This document shows positions 16,219-24,591 of a stretch of 64,000 bases of DNA, in pieces; position 1 is the first letter of the stretch, and each line of letters opens with the position of its first letter. A program made the position numbers and the translations under genes. Under the pieces are notes generated by a model. It made no database searches, was not told the DNA's origin, and was given only the letters and a program-made list of their open reading frames with translations. Origin of the DNA: Butyricimonas synergistica DSM 23225 (GTDB lineage Bacteria > Bacteroidota > Bacteroidia > Bacteroidales > Marinifilaceae); the NCBI RefSeq assembly GCF_000379665.1, contig NZ_KB903359.1, positions 783,475 through 847,474 on the forward strand, read 5' to 3'.

Positions 16219-16791
16219 ATGAGTATCAAAGGAACAAAAACAGAACAGAACTTATTGAAATCATTTGCTGGCGAATCACAAGCCAGAAGTCGCTACACTT
16301 TCTTTGCAAGCGTGGCTAAAAAAGAAGGCTTCGAGCAGATCGCCGGAGTATTCATGGAAACCGCGGAACAAGAAAAAGAACACGCCAAAAGATTCTTCAA
16401 GTTCCTGGAAGGCGGAATGGTTGAAATCACGGCATCCTACCCCGCTGGTATTATCGGGACTACTGCCGAGAACTTGAAAGCTGCCGCTGAAGGCGAAAAC
16501 GAGGAGTGGGCTGACCTCTACCCGGAATTCGCAAAAGTAGCCGAGGAAGAAGGATTTACCGCCATCGCGGCAGTGTTCCGCAATATCGCGAAAGTAGAGG
16601 CAGAACACGAGGCTCGTTACAGAACCCTCCTCGCCAGAGTGGAAGAAGGCAAAGTATTCGAGAGAGATGAAGAAATCCTGTGGCAATGCCGCAACTGCGG
16701 TTACGTGCACAAGGGCAAAACAGCGCCGAAAGCTTGCCCGGCATGCGCTCACCCGCAAGCATACTTCGAGGAAAAGAAAAACAACTACTAG
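16219..16791 (+). CDS. Rubrerythrin
   Basis: A 190-residue non-haem iron peroxidase. The N-terminal four-helix diiron domain has [30 protein letters not shown] (E-x-x-H) and a second E-x-x-H pair in [11 protein letters not shown]. The C-terminal rubredoxin domain has [10 protein letters not shown] (first C-x-x-C) and CPACAHPQ (second C-x-x-C). It reduces hydrogen peroxide in the cytoplasm of anaerobes, consistent with an anaerobic Bacteroidales host. Spaced 93 bases from the antiporter and followed by a terminator, so likely monocistronic. Confidence 0.96.
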   Translation: MSIKGTKTEQNLLKSFAGESQARSRYTFFASVAKKEGFEQIAGVFMETAEQEKEHAKRFFKFLEGGMVEITASYPAGIIGTTAENLKAAAEGENEEWADLYPEFAKVAEEEGFTAIAAVFRNIAKVEAEHEARYRTLLARVEEGKVFERDEEILWQCRNCGYVHKGKTAPKACPACAHPQAYFEEKKNNY

Positions 16792-16812
16792 CAGGGATTA
16801 AAGTAAAAAACG

Positions 16813-16838
16813 AAAGCCGAGGATCATTTCTCGGCTTT
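16813..16838 (+). terminator. Rho-independent terminator after rubrerythrin
   Basis: AAAGCCGAG (16813-16821) pairs with CTCGGCTTT (16830-16838) over an 8-nt loop, then TAGTTTTTAG. Confidence 0.8.
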
Positions 16839-16868
16839 TAGTTTTTAGCTTTTATCTTTTAGTTTTCC

Positions 16869-16876
16869 TATCTTTG
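16869..16876 (+). promoter_or_regulatory. -7 box (TATCTTTG) of ridA-like gene
   Basis: Exact TAnnTTTG consensus 46 bases before the ATG at 16923, just after the rubrerythrin terminator. Confidence 0.6.
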
Positions 16877-16922
16877 CCCTGCGAAACGTGAATCATATAT
16901 TAATTAATAAAATAAAGTGATT

Positions 16923-17300
16923 ATGAAAAAAGTTATCAACTCACCGAAAGCACCGAAAGCCATCGGTCCTTACAGCCAAGCCATTGAAGCGAACGGAACG
17001 CTTTACATCAGCGGTCAACTCCCTATCGACGTGAACACCGGCAAATTCGTGGAAGGCGGCGTGAAGGAACAAACCGAACAATGCTTGAAGAACATCGGTT
17101 ATATCCTGGAAGAAGCCGGATATACCTTCGACAACGTGGTAAAATCAACCTGCCTGCTCGGTGATATGTCTTATTTCGGCGATATGAACGAAGTGTACGC
17201 TAAATATTACAAGAGCGACTGCCCGGCACGTGCCGCTTTCGCCGTGAAAGCACTCCCCATGGGCGCCATGGTTGAAATCGAAACCATCGCCGTGAAATAA
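16923..17300 (+). CDS. RidA family reactive enamine/imine deaminase
   Basis: A 125-residue RidA/YjgF/UK114 protein. Family landmarks: APKAIGPYSQAIEANGTLYISGQLP near the N-terminus, QTEQCLKNIGYILEEAGY in the middle, and CPARAAFAVKALPMGAMVEIETIAV at the end, with the Arg of 'PAR' that binds the substrate carboxylate. It hydrolyses reactive 2-aminoacrylate-type enamines formed by PLP enzymes. The ATG at 16923 is preferred to the in-frame GTG two codons earlier. It is flanked by its own promoter and a strong terminator. Confidence 0.95.
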   Translation: MKKVINSPKAPKAIGPYSQAIEANGTLYISGQLPIDVNTGKFVEGGVKEQTEQCLKNIGYILEEAGYTFDNVVKSTCLLGDMSYFGDMNEVYAKYYKSDCPARAAFAVKALPMGAMVEIETIAVK

Positions 17301-17317
17301 GTCTGGAAAAGATAAAA

Positions 17318-17352
17318 GTAAAAAGCCGGGGAAAACATCCCCGGCTTTTTAC
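17318..17352 (+). terminator. Rho-independent terminator after ridA
   Basis: A perfect 14-bp stem (17318-17331 with 17339-17352) around a 7-nt loop, with flanking A and T runs. Confidence 0.9.
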
Positions 17353-17387
17353 TAGAAGCAAACTCCACAAGAAACACGGTAAAGCAA

Positions 17388-17963
17388 ATGAGAGAGGTAG
17401 AGAATTTAAAAACACAGTATTTTACAAATAGAAAAGATTGGAGAAAATGGCTCGAAAATAACTTTGAGTCAGAGCAAGAAATCTGGTTTATTTTCCCGCT
17501 TAGATCAACAGACAAACCTTGTATATCGTATAATGATGCAGTGGAAGAAGCCCTGTGTTTCGGATGGATTGATAGCACGGTAAAAAAACTTGACGACGAA
17601 CATAAAATCCAACGCTTTTTGCCTCGAAAGAATAAAACATACTACTCTCAGCCGAATAAAGAACGGTTGAAATGGCTCTTGGAACATAATTTGATCCACC
17701 CTAAAGTAAAAAAAGACGTGGAAAAGATTTTACAGGAAAGATTTCATTTCCCGCAAGACATTATTGACAGATTGAAACAAGATGAAACCGTGTGGAGAAA
17801 TTATCAAAAATTGTCGGAATCGTACAAAAGAATCCGCGTGGGATACATTGAAGCGGCAAGAAACCGTCCCGATGAATTCGAGAAAAGATTATCCAATTTC
17901 ATGAACAAAACAAGAGAGGATAAAATAATTGCCGGGTATGGCGGTATTGATAAATATTATTAG
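17388..17963 (+). CDS. YdeI/OmpD-associated family protein
   Basis: A 191-residue protein. The N-terminal half has the YdeI signature: WRKWLENNFESEQEIWFIF, ISYNDAVEEALCFGWIDSTVKKLD, and RFLPRKNKTYYSQPNKERL. The C-terminal half is helical and charged, ending in the 'KRLSNFMNKTREDK' box typical of the family. Proposed roles in protection against cationic peptides or bacteriocins come from work on distant homologues and are uncertain. The gene is visibly A+T-richer than RidA before it, as is the next gene. Confidence 0.85.
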   Translation: MREVENLKTQYFTNRKDWRKWLENNFESEQEIWFIFPLRSTDKPCISYNDAVEEALCFGWIDSTVKKLDDEHKIQRFLPRKNKTYYSQPNKERLKWLLEHNLIHPKVKKDVEKILQERFHFPQDIIDRLKQDETVWRNYQKLSESYKRIRVGYIEAARNRPDEFEKRLSNFMNKTREDKIIAGYGGIDKYY

Positions 17964-17992
17964 ACCGCCTTGTTTTTCTCCTCTTTTTTTCG

Positions 17993-18000
17993 TATCTTAG
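17993..18000 (+). promoter_or_regulatory. Near-consensus -7 box (TATCTTAG)
   Basis: One mismatch to TAnnTTTG, 31 bases before the DUF6146 start. Confidence 0.35.
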
Positions 18001-18031
18001 ACTCACTTATAAACAAATAAAAACAGTGATT

Positions 18032-18427
18032 ATGAGATTATTCGGATTACTCCTTGTATTTGCACTCTTTTTCTCTTGCGCCTCACAGAAAGATGTCGCT
18101 CAGAATAAGAAGGGACGTTGCGCGATCAAAGATTCAGCGCAATATGAATTGATCGTTTTCGATCCCGGATTCGACTACTGGCTGGCAACTCACCAATCCG
18201 TGGCAAACCAACACAGCAATGAATATTACCAAAGCATGAACCTGCAATATTCTATCGAATGGAACAGGCGCTATGCCATGGGCGACCCGAGAATAAATAG
18301 TTATATCGATTACAGCATGAATAAAAACTATGGATTCGATTTTAACTACAAGCTGTACATGTATTTCAAGTTCTTCGAGGACACGAACAGGATCAAACTC
18401 ATCCCGGGAAGCAGAAGAATTATTTAA
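18032..18427 (+). CDS. DUF6146 family lipoprotein
   Basis: A 131-residue putative lipoprotein: signal MRLFGLLLVFALFFSCAS with lipobox FFSC. The mature part contains YELIVFDPGFDYWLATH, LQYSIEWNRRYA and NYGFDFNYKLYMYFKFFED, the conserved core of DUF6146, a small Bacteroidota family of unknown function. The ATG at 18032 is favoured over the in-frame GTG at 18026. Its 3' end overlaps the convergent nucleotidyltransferase gene by 8 bases. Confidence 0.8.
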   Translation: MRLFGLLLVFALFFSCASQKDVAQNKKGRCAIKDSAQYELIVFDPGFDYWLATHQSVANQHSNEYYQSMNLQYSIEWNRRYAMGDPRINSYIDYSMNKNYGFDFNYKLYMYFKFFEDTNRIKLIPGSRRII

Positions 18428-19133
18428 ATTGGCTCGCTTTCCTGATCGCTTCCGGTGTACCGAGATCGAGGACAAAGCCGTCGTGTTGAAAAAGCTCGAC
18501 GGGATGGTCTTTCGCTTGGGTCAGATGCTCGTCTATGATTGAAAAAACTCCTTTAAGCACGATATTTTCCAGATAATCGGGGCTTAGTACTTGTATGCCG
18601 CAATAATTATATTCTGTCGCCTTGTAAAAACCTTCGTCCACGATCTTCTGTTCACCCGTCCGCTTGTTCTCCCAGCCCTTCAGTATGCCGTGATTGAACT
18701 TCAACACCCGATCTGCCAGACAGGGTTTAACGACCAAAGTAGCATACGCGCGGCGTTCCTCGTGTTGCCGGATCAAAGCATTCAAATCCAAATCGGTCAA
18801 TATATCCACGTTATGGATCAGTACCGGCTGACCGGGAATAAACAGGTCACGGGCTTTCAGTACCCCTCCCCCCGTGTCGAGCAATTCACCCCTCTCTTCG
18901 GAGAGAACAATATCCATCCCGAAATTATCGTGTTCCCGCAAGAAGGTTTTCACTTGATCGGCAAAATGGTGAATGTTTATCACCAAACGCTCCACCCCGA
19001 CCTCCTTCATCCTACCGATCACCCGCTCCAGCAACGTTTTCCCGTTCAATTCCACCAAAGCCTTAGGTCTGTCGTTCGTCAACGGTCTTAACCGTGTCCC
19101 CAGCCCGGCGGCGAAAATCATTCCATTCATCAA
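18420..19133 (-). CDS. Sugar-phosphate nucleotidyltransferase (MurU-like)
   Basis: A 237-residue NTP-transferase. The N-terminal signature is MIFAAGLGTRLRPLTNDRPK (G-x-G-T-R and P-K binding the nucleotide), followed by LVINIHHFADQV, the metal-binding VLIHNVDILTDL (D of 'NVD'), and VDEGFYKATEYNYCGIQVL. Its small size and the INIHH box fit N-acetylmuramate-1-phosphate uridylyltransferase MurU or a related NDP-sugar pyrophosphorylase. It lies 4 bases after the NarL-type regulator gene on the same strand, so it is likely the third gene of that operon, an unusual pairing. Confidence 0.85.
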   Translation of the reverse strand: MMNGMIFAAGLGTRLRPLTNDRPKALVELNGKTLLERVIGRMKEVGVERLVINIHHFADQVKTFLREHDNFGMDIVLSEERGELLDTGGGVLKARDLFIPGQPVLIHNVDILTDLDLNALIRQHEERRAYATLVVKPCLADRVLKFNHGILKGWENKRTGEQKIVDEGFYKATEYNYCGIQVLSPDYLENIVLKGVFSIIDEHLTQAKDHPVELFQHDGFVLDLGTPEAIRKASQFK

Positions 19134-19137
19134 CTAA

Positions 19138-19788
19138 TTAAATCTCTATTATGTTATTCTTTATCGCGTACATCACCAGCGCGGCCGTGTTGCGGCATCC
19201 TGTCTTGCTGAGCAGGTTGGCGCGGTGCTTGTCGACCGTGCGCTTGCTGATAAACAATTCGTCGGCAATCTCTTGGTTGGAAAGTCCCCGGCAAACGTGG
19301 TACAGTATTTCCAGTTCCCGTTCCGAAATATCATTATCCGCGATTTCAGGTGCCTCGTTCTTGTTATCCCGCATATTGTTCAGAATATTCACCAGCAATT
19401 CTTCCGAGAAGAAGCTCTCCCCTTCCGCCACTTTCTGTATCGCGGTGACCACTTTATCGATGCCGGAGTTCTTTAGCAAGAATCCTTTCGCTCCCGCGTC
19501 GATCATCTTGTAATAGTATTGCTCGTCACCGTACATGGAAAGCACGATGATCTTCAGACCGGGCTTCATCTTCATCGCCTCTATCGTCGCATCGATACCG
19601 TTCATCCCGGGCATCTCGATGTCCATGAGTACCACGTCACAATCCACGAACGACAGGTTCTCGATAAACTCCCGCCCACTGGAAGCCTCGTAGATATGAC
19701 GCACGAAATCCTGTGTCGAAAGCAACAATTTCAAGCCCTCGCGAAATAACTTGTGGTCATCGACCAGATATATTCTCAGTTTATCCAT
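19138..19788 (-). CDS. NarL/LuxR-type response regulator
   Basis: A 216-residue two-domain regulator. The receiver domain has the acidic pair in YLVDDHKLFREG, phosphoacceptor D56 (DVVLMDIEMPGMNG), the Thr/Ser site at VLSMYG and the Lys in GFLLKNSG. The C-terminal LuxR helix-turn-helix has ISERELEILYHVCRGLSNQEIADELFIS and KRTVDKHRANLLSKTG. It is paired with the histidine kinase encoded 1 base upstream. Its targets are not visible here. Confidence 0.95.
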   Translation of the reverse strand: MDKLRIYLVDDHKLFREGLKLLLSTQDFVRHIYEASSGREFIENLSFVDCDVVLMDIEMPGMNGIDATIEAMKMKPGLKIIVLSMYGDEQYYYKMIDAGAKGFLLKNSGIDKVVTAIQKVAEGESFFSEELLVNILNNMRDNKNEAPEIADNDISERELEILYHVCRGLSNQEIADELFISKRTVDKHRANLLSKTGCRNTAALVMYAIKNNIIEI

Positions 19789-19789
19789 A

Positions 19790-20734
19790 TTACTTACATT
19801 TTATAAAAGCCCGGGCAATCATACCCTTGCCTCGTTCACTCAATATCTTAATATCCCCGTTACCGGAGTTCAGGCGATACTGCATATTGCTCAATCCCAT
19901 CCCCCCGTCGCTCTCCGCCAGCTTCACGTCAAATCCCATGCCGTTGTCCTCGTACTCGAGATATAAAATACCGCCCTGCAACTGCAAATCGATACTGATC
20001 TTGCTCGCTTCGGCATGGCGCAACGTGTTATTGAGCAACTCGCAAACCACCCGGTACATGATAACCTCGACATTGTAAGCGAAACGATTATTCTCGAGAT
20101 TTGTTTTAAAAACAATATCAATTCCCTCGGCAGGACGCAATTTCTTGATAAATGACTCCACGGCATCCTTCAAGCCGAAATTATTCAATATATGGGGACT
20201 GATATTTGCCGATATTTCCCGCACACCCACGATAGCTTCGTCGACCGCTTGCTTGAGGTTCCCCTTGATCTTCTCGTTCACCTCCGGGGTGTTGCCCTGG
20301 TTAAAGCCGGAAAGCAGCATCTTGATGACACTCAACAAGGGTCCCAAGCCATCGTGTAATTCCTTGGCAAAACGTTGCCGCTCCTGTTCCTCCGTGCGGA
20401 TTACCGCCGACAGTACCCTTTTCTCGGTTTCACTCCGAATCCCGTCCAAACGACGCAGGAATTGAAACACTTTCCGTATATAAAACGCCCCGATAGCAAA
20501 CGCCAGGGAAATCACGAATGACAACCACACCTTCGTCTGGTACAATTCTTCCGATTCCCCCCGGTGCATCGACGGCACCAACTCTATCGCCCGATAAATC
20601 GCCATGAGAAAGAAGCCCGTGGAAATCAATATCCACGCCGCATTGAACTTTGTCCGCTTGAACAGGCTGATTGCAAACCCCATCGCCACGATCTGCAACA
20701 ACAACGATAAATATACAACGATCTGTGTCACCAA
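19790..20734 (-). CDS. HisKA_3-type (NarX/DegS-like) sensor histidine kinase
   Basis: A 314-residue kinase. Three hydrophobic helices lie in the first 100 residues with no periplasmic sensing domain. The dimerisation/phosphoacceptor helix is RTEEQERQRFAKELHDGLGP (phosphorylated His in ELHDGLG). The HATPase domain has the N box CELLNNTLRHAEAS, G1 YEDNGMGFD and G2 GGMGLSNMQYRL. It senses an unknown signal, perhaps through the membrane. It is directly upstream of its regulator (1-base gap) on the minus strand. Confidence 0.93.
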   Translation of the reverse strand: MVTQIVVYLSLLLQIVAMGFAISLFKRTKFNAAWILISTGFFLMAIYRAIELVPSMHRGESEELYQTKVWLSFVISLAFAIGAFYIRKVFQFLRRLDGIRSETEKRVLSAVIRTEEQERQRFAKELHDGLGPLLSVIKMLLSGFNQGNTPEVNEKIKGNLKQAVDEAIVGVREISANISPHILNNFGLKDAVESFIKKLRPAEGIDIVFKTNLENNRFAYNVEVIMYRVVCELLNNTLRHAEASKISIDLQLQGGILYLEYEDNGMGFDVKLAESDGGMGLSNMQYRLNSGNGDIKILSERGKGMIARAFIKCK

Positions 20735-20817
20735 GAGATATGTAAGTTAAAAGTTAAAAATTAAAAGATAAAAGTTATCACCCAAATATCGGTATAATTT
20801 ACAAATTTACCAAACCC

Positions 20818-23136
20818 CTAGAACGGATACCCGATTGCCACGTTAAATACCGAGCGGCGGAATCCCCCGTTGGAATTAAAGAGAACAAAACGCTGTCCTG
20901 CCGGAAGTGAAGGGTCTTTCAGTTTTATACCCAAATCGAAACGCAAGAGGAAGAAATTGGCATTCAAACGCAAGCCGGCTCCCGTGCCTACCGCTATTTG
21001 ATTAAAGAAATTGTAATTCAATATTGCCCCATTCCGGTCTTCTTTTGGGTTGATATTCCACACGTTACCCGCATCCACGAATAAAGCGCCCTCCAACAAC
21101 CAAAGCAACTTAAAGCGATACTCGATATTCGCCGCCAACTTAAAGTCCCCCACGCTATTCGGGTATTTCTCTACAGCCAGATACGCACCCGGTCCTAACG
21201 TTCTTGCCTGCCAGGCTCGCATATCATTAGCCCCTCCCGCATAGAAAGCCTCCTCGAAAGGCAACACTTTCATGTTTCCGTAGGGATAACCGCAACCGAC
21301 AAAGAAACGTCCTACCAAAGAGTTCGCCCGATTGATATACCAATTGTAACGGTACTCGGCATCCGACTTGACAAACTGCGCGTAACGTACCCCCAAGAGC
21401 TTATAATATTTCTCGTCCAGCGTTTCCCCCTTTTTCTTGCTTCCGGCAAGGTGGTCTATCACGTTCAACACGTTGCCGGAAGTTTCCACGTTCACCCGAA
21501 AGTAATTGTAATTCATTGTTTTCACGTTCACGAGTTGATCGGTGAACGTTGCCGAGAACACTGCCGAGAGGATCATGTGATCCGTGTACGCGTTCTTGAT
21601 ATACTCGTTCTTCAACCCGTCGATGAAATTCTTGTCCACATCCTTCATCAACACGTAGTTCAGGTCGATTAGATCAAAATTGTACCACCATTTCTTGTCC
21701 GCCTTTCGCCACAGGTAACCGAACCGGGCGTTGGCAATCGAGCGGGTATAGTAAGGCGTATACTCGTAACTGTAAGAGAAGGAGATAGACGTCTTCGGGG
21801 CATAATTCCGCCGGAAGTCCTTCATCTGCAAGAAAGGCATCCAAAACTGCGGCGTCACGAGTTTCAATTCCGCCCCAATCTCCGAGGTATTGAATATCTT
21901 CCCCTCGCCGTTCACCTGTTCCTTACGCAGGCTTCCCCACACGCTGGCAGAGATATTCTCCCCTGCCCGGAACACGTTGCGATGGTTATACGTGAAATTA
22001 CCCCCGACTCCCAAGTTACCCGAATTGTGGGTTCCTTCCAGAAACACGTTATACGATTGCCTCTTCACGGGCGACAATTGTATCACGCAGTCTAGCGCCT
22101 TCACATCCCCGTCGGATGCCACCTCCTTGAAATCGATATTCACCAGCTTGAAAAGATTCAAAGCTTGCAACCGCACGTAAGTATCGATCACACGTTGCGC
22201 GTTGTACAACTCCATTTGTTGCAACTGGATCGTTTCGATAATCATTTTCGGTTTGATCTTCAACTTATCCTTATATAGTATCGTGTACCCGTTGTAAAGC
22301 AACGAACTATATGTGGCATTCACTTGCTCCGGGCTAACCAGCGGGTCATAATCGAAGTTCACGCTGATATTCCGCACGAAATAACGCTTGTAGGCGTTGC
22401 TGTCCACGGCATTCTCGACAATATGTACGAAGACCTTTGCCATGTTCTCTTTCTTCACGGAAGAAGTATCCGCCATAAAACGGATAAAATTCTTCGAGAA
22501 ATTGAAATACCCCTTCTCCCGGAGCATCTTCGTGATTCTCTCCCGCTCGTCGTCCAACACGTCCAAATCGAGGGGTGTATTCTTCTCCAACAGGGTGTTC
22601 ACCGTATCCCTCCGGTAATTCGCCATCAGACCACTTTCCTCCGCTATCCGGTTACCCGGGCGTCCCTCCGGTTCGTCAAACTTCACGCTCTCGATCGTAG
22701 TGACGGGACCGACCTTCACCGCATACTCGACGTTTGCCCTCTTTTTCTTGTAATAAACCGTATCCCGTACTTGTGCCTGATAAAAACCTTTATTATGAAG
22801 GTACAACTCTATTTGCTCGACACTCCGCTTCGTCAGGAATGGATCGTAAACCACGGGAGCCTCCCCGATACGGCGCAACCACTGGTTGAAATTCTTTTTT
22901 TCATTCCGCCCACTCAAATTATATAACCCGAGGTGGAAGCGCACCGTACCCAATATCCGGGTATTCGGTTTCTGCCGTATATTTCGCTTCAAATCACTTC
23001 TATTCAGCTTATAATCATCTACCTTCACCTTCACGTGATCCAACAAATATTCATCCTTCCCGACGTATTTCGCCGGGGAACACGAATACAGAAAACAGAA
23101 TACAAAAAGAATAAAACTTACCTTGTACGCTCCACG
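20818..23136 (-). CDS. BamA/TamA superfamily outer-membrane protein (lipoprotein-type signal)
   Basis: About 772 residues. The signal MRGAYKVSFILFVFCFLYSC with lipobox suggests a lipidated N-terminus; a longer form from 23190 is possible but would put a charged stretch before it. POTRA-like repeats occupy roughly the first 400 residues (e.g. NTRILGTVRFHLGLYNLSG, VEQIELYLHNKGFYQAQV, MLREKGYFNFSKNFI). The rest is a 16-strand-type surface-antigen barrel with the conserved VGTGAGLRLNANFFLLRFDLG and a C-terminal aromatic (AIGYPF). Role in outer-membrane protein or lipid transport is likely; the specific client is unknown. Diverges from the TrmH gene. Confidence 0.88.
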   Translation of the reverse strand, partial: RGAYKVSFILFVFCFLYSCSPAKYVGKDEYLLDHVKVKVDDYKLNRSDLKRNIRQKPNTRILGTVRFHLGLYNLSGRNEKKNFNQWLRRIGEAPVVYDPFLTKRSVEQIELYLHNKGFYQAQVRDTVYYKKKRANVEYAVKVGPVTTIESVKFDEPEGRPGNRIAEESGLMANYRRDTVNTLLEKNTPLDLDVLDDERERITKMLREKGYFNFSKNFIRFMADTSSVKKENMAKVFVHIVENAVDSNAYKRYFVRNISVNFDYDPLVSPEQVNATYSSLLYNGYTILYKDKLKIKPKMIIETIQLQQMELYNAQRVIDTYVRLQALNLFKLVNIDFKEVASDGDVKALDCVIQLSPVKRQSYNVFLEGTHNSGNLGVGGNFTYNHRNVFRAGENISASVWGSLRKEQVNGEGKIFNTSEIGAELKLVTPQFWMPFLQMKDFRRNYAPKTSISFSYSYEYTPYYTRSIANARFGYLWRKADKKWWYNFDLIDLNYVLMKDVDKNFIDGLKNEYIKNAYTDHMILSAVFSATFTDQLVNVKTMNYNYFRVNVETSGNVLNVIDHLAGSKKKGETLDEKYYKLLGVRYAQFVKSDAEYRYNWYINRANSLVGRFFVGCGYPYGNMKVLPFEEAFYAGGANDMRAWQARTLGPGAYLAVEKYPNSVGDFKLAANIEYRFKLLWLLEGALFVDAGNVWNINPKEDRNGAILNYNFFNQIAVGTGAGLRLNANFFLLRFDLGIKLKDPSLPAGQRFVLFNSNGGFRRSVFNVAIGYPF

Positions 23137-23162
23137 CATGCTCAAAAATCTCAAAAAAATAC

Positions 23163-23170
23163 TATGTTTG
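23163..23170 (+). promoter_or_regulatory. -7 box (TATGTTTG) of trmH-like gene
   Basis: Exact TAnnTTTG, 31 bases before the ATG at 23202, in the divergent gap with the BamA-like gene. It lies inside the longer alternative reading of the BamA-like gene, which supports the shorter start there. Confidence 0.5.
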
Positions 23171-23201
23171 TGTTTTATTTTAATCAGCAAACCCGAAAAG
23201 A

Positions 23202-23972
23202 ATGCTTAGCAAACACCTAACAAATGTAATCCAAAACCTTGAAAAAAAGAAATTCAGGGAAAAATATAATTTGTTTAAAGTAGAAGGAGAAAAACTCGTG
23301 CAGGAATTACTCCTCTCCGACATGACGATAGACACGTTGCTCGCCCGTCCCTCGTGGATTGAACGCAACATAAAAAACATCCGGCAATATAACTCGATAG
23401 AGGTAAACGAGATTGAAATGGGACGGATTTCCAACTTCAAATCCCTGCCCGAAGTCATCGCCCTAGCACAAATCCCGGTGAAAGAACACTCCCCGGAAGA
23501 AATAAAAAATGAACTGAATGTCGTGCTCAACGGCGTACAAGATCCCGGCAATATCGGCACGATCCTCCGCCTAAGCGACTGGTTCGGCATTCGCAATATA
23601 TTTTGTGACCACGATTGTGCGAACATTTTTAATCCAAAATCCGTTCAAGCCAGTATGGGTGCAATTTTCAGGGTGAACGTGTTCTACTTGGATCTTGTTG
23701 AATTTATCCCGCGGTTCGTGGATCAGGATTTCCCCTGCTACGGGGCGTTCCTGGAAGGTGAAAACATCTACCGTACAGATCTTCGGACAAAAGGATTCAT
23801 CGTGATGGGAAACGAGGGAAACGGTATCAGCCCCGAAATCGAAAGGTTTGTTACCCGAAAAATAACCATCCCGAGCTTTGCACTCAGCCCCTATTCGACG
23901 GAATCCTTGAACGTGAGCGTTGCCACGGGCATCATCCTCTCGGAATTCAAGAGAATAGAGTATAATAAATAG
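23202..23972 (+). CDS. TrmH/SpoU family RNA 2'-O-methyltransferase
   Basis: A 256-residue SPOUT methyltransferase. Residues about 1-100 form the N-terminal substrate-binding domain (KKFREKYNLFKVEGEKLVQELL). The SPOUT motifs are motif 1 NVVLNGVQDPGNIGTILR, motif 2 IVMGNEGNGIS and motif 3 IPSFALSPYSTESLNVSVAT, which form the knotted SAM site. Methylates the 2'-OH of rRNA or tRNA; the target nucleoside cannot be predicted from sequence alone. Confidence 0.92.
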   Translation: MLSKHLTNVIQNLEKKKFREKYNLFKVEGEKLVQELLLSDMTIDTLLARPSWIERNIKNIRQYNSIEVNEIEMGRISNFKSLPEVIALAQIPVKEHSPEEIKNELNVVLNGVQDPGNIGTILRLSDWFGIRNIFCDHDCANIFNPKSVQASMGAIFRVNVFYLDLVEFIPRFVDQDFPCYGAFLEGENIYRTDLRTKGFIVMGNEGNGISPEIERFVTRKITIPSFALSPYSTESLNVSVATGIILSEFKRIEYNK

Positions 23973-24007
23973 CAACAATTTTATTTAATCACACAAAAAA
24001 GAACAGT

Positions 24008-24550
24008 ATGAAAAAGATTGTAATTTTAGCGTTCTTCAGCCTTATCGGCTTAACCACGATGGCACAATCTCTCCCGATAAACTTGGGTATCCACGGGGGA
24101 TGGAACGACACGAAGATCAACGCGAAGAAACAAAAAGTAGAATCTCATGGCGGTTACATGATCGGTGCTTTCGCCAGAATTAACTTTGGAAGTCTTTACC
24201 TTGAACCGGCTTTCAACTTCGCTCACAAGGAAAGTAAAATTACCGCCGGAAACATCGGAAAATTCAAATATAGTTCTATCGACATCCCGGTAATGGTGGG
24301 TTATCATATTCTGGAACTCCCGATCTTTAAACTCCGCGGATTCGTCGGTCCCGTGGCTTCTTTCGTGACCAAGAACTTGAAAAAAGACTTCAAGTCCGAC
24401 AAAATGATGTGGAATGGTAAAGTCGGTGCCGGTGTAGACGTTTGGAAACTCACTTTCGACATTGACTACGAATTCGGTCTAAAGAAATTCGGTGACAGCA
24501 TCAAAGCCCCGAAATCATGGAACTTGACACTCGGTTTCAAGATTATCTAA
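24008..24550 (+). CDS. Small outer-membrane beta-barrel protein
   Basis: A 180-residue protein with signal peptide MKKIVILAFFSLIGLTTMAQ and eight-strand-type alternating segments (INLGIHGGWNDTKIN, YMIGAFARINFGSLYLEPAFNF, FDIDYEFGLKKF, WNLTLGFKII). Matches the general OMP-beta-barrel/PorT-like small porin group of Bacteroidetes. Function unknown. A perfect hairpin terminator follows. Confidence 0.8.
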   Translation: MKKIVILAFFSLIGLTTMAQSLPINLGIHGGWNDTKINAKKQKVESHGGYMIGAFARINFGSLYLEPAFNFAHKESKITAGNIGKFKYSSIDIPVMVGYHILELPIFKLRGFVGPVASFVTKNLKKDFKSDKMMWNGKVGAGVDVWKLTFDIDYEFGLKKFGDSIKAPKSWNLTLGFKII

Positions 24551-24567
24551 TAGGCTAAAAGCTAAAA

Positions 24568-24591
24568 GAAGGTGTGTCAAAACACACCTTC
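24568..24591. terminator. Bidirectional terminator
   Basis: GAAGGTGTGT (24568-24577) pairs perfectly with 24582-24591 around a CAAA loop, between the convergent barrel gene and the export operon. The stop codon of the HlyD gene is part of the stem. Confidence 0.85.

Noticed and set aside
16917-16925. GTGATTATG at three gene starts (16917, 18026, 59775 minus)
   Set aside because: A 9-mer shared by three starts is within chance for start regions; no further similarity surrounds them.
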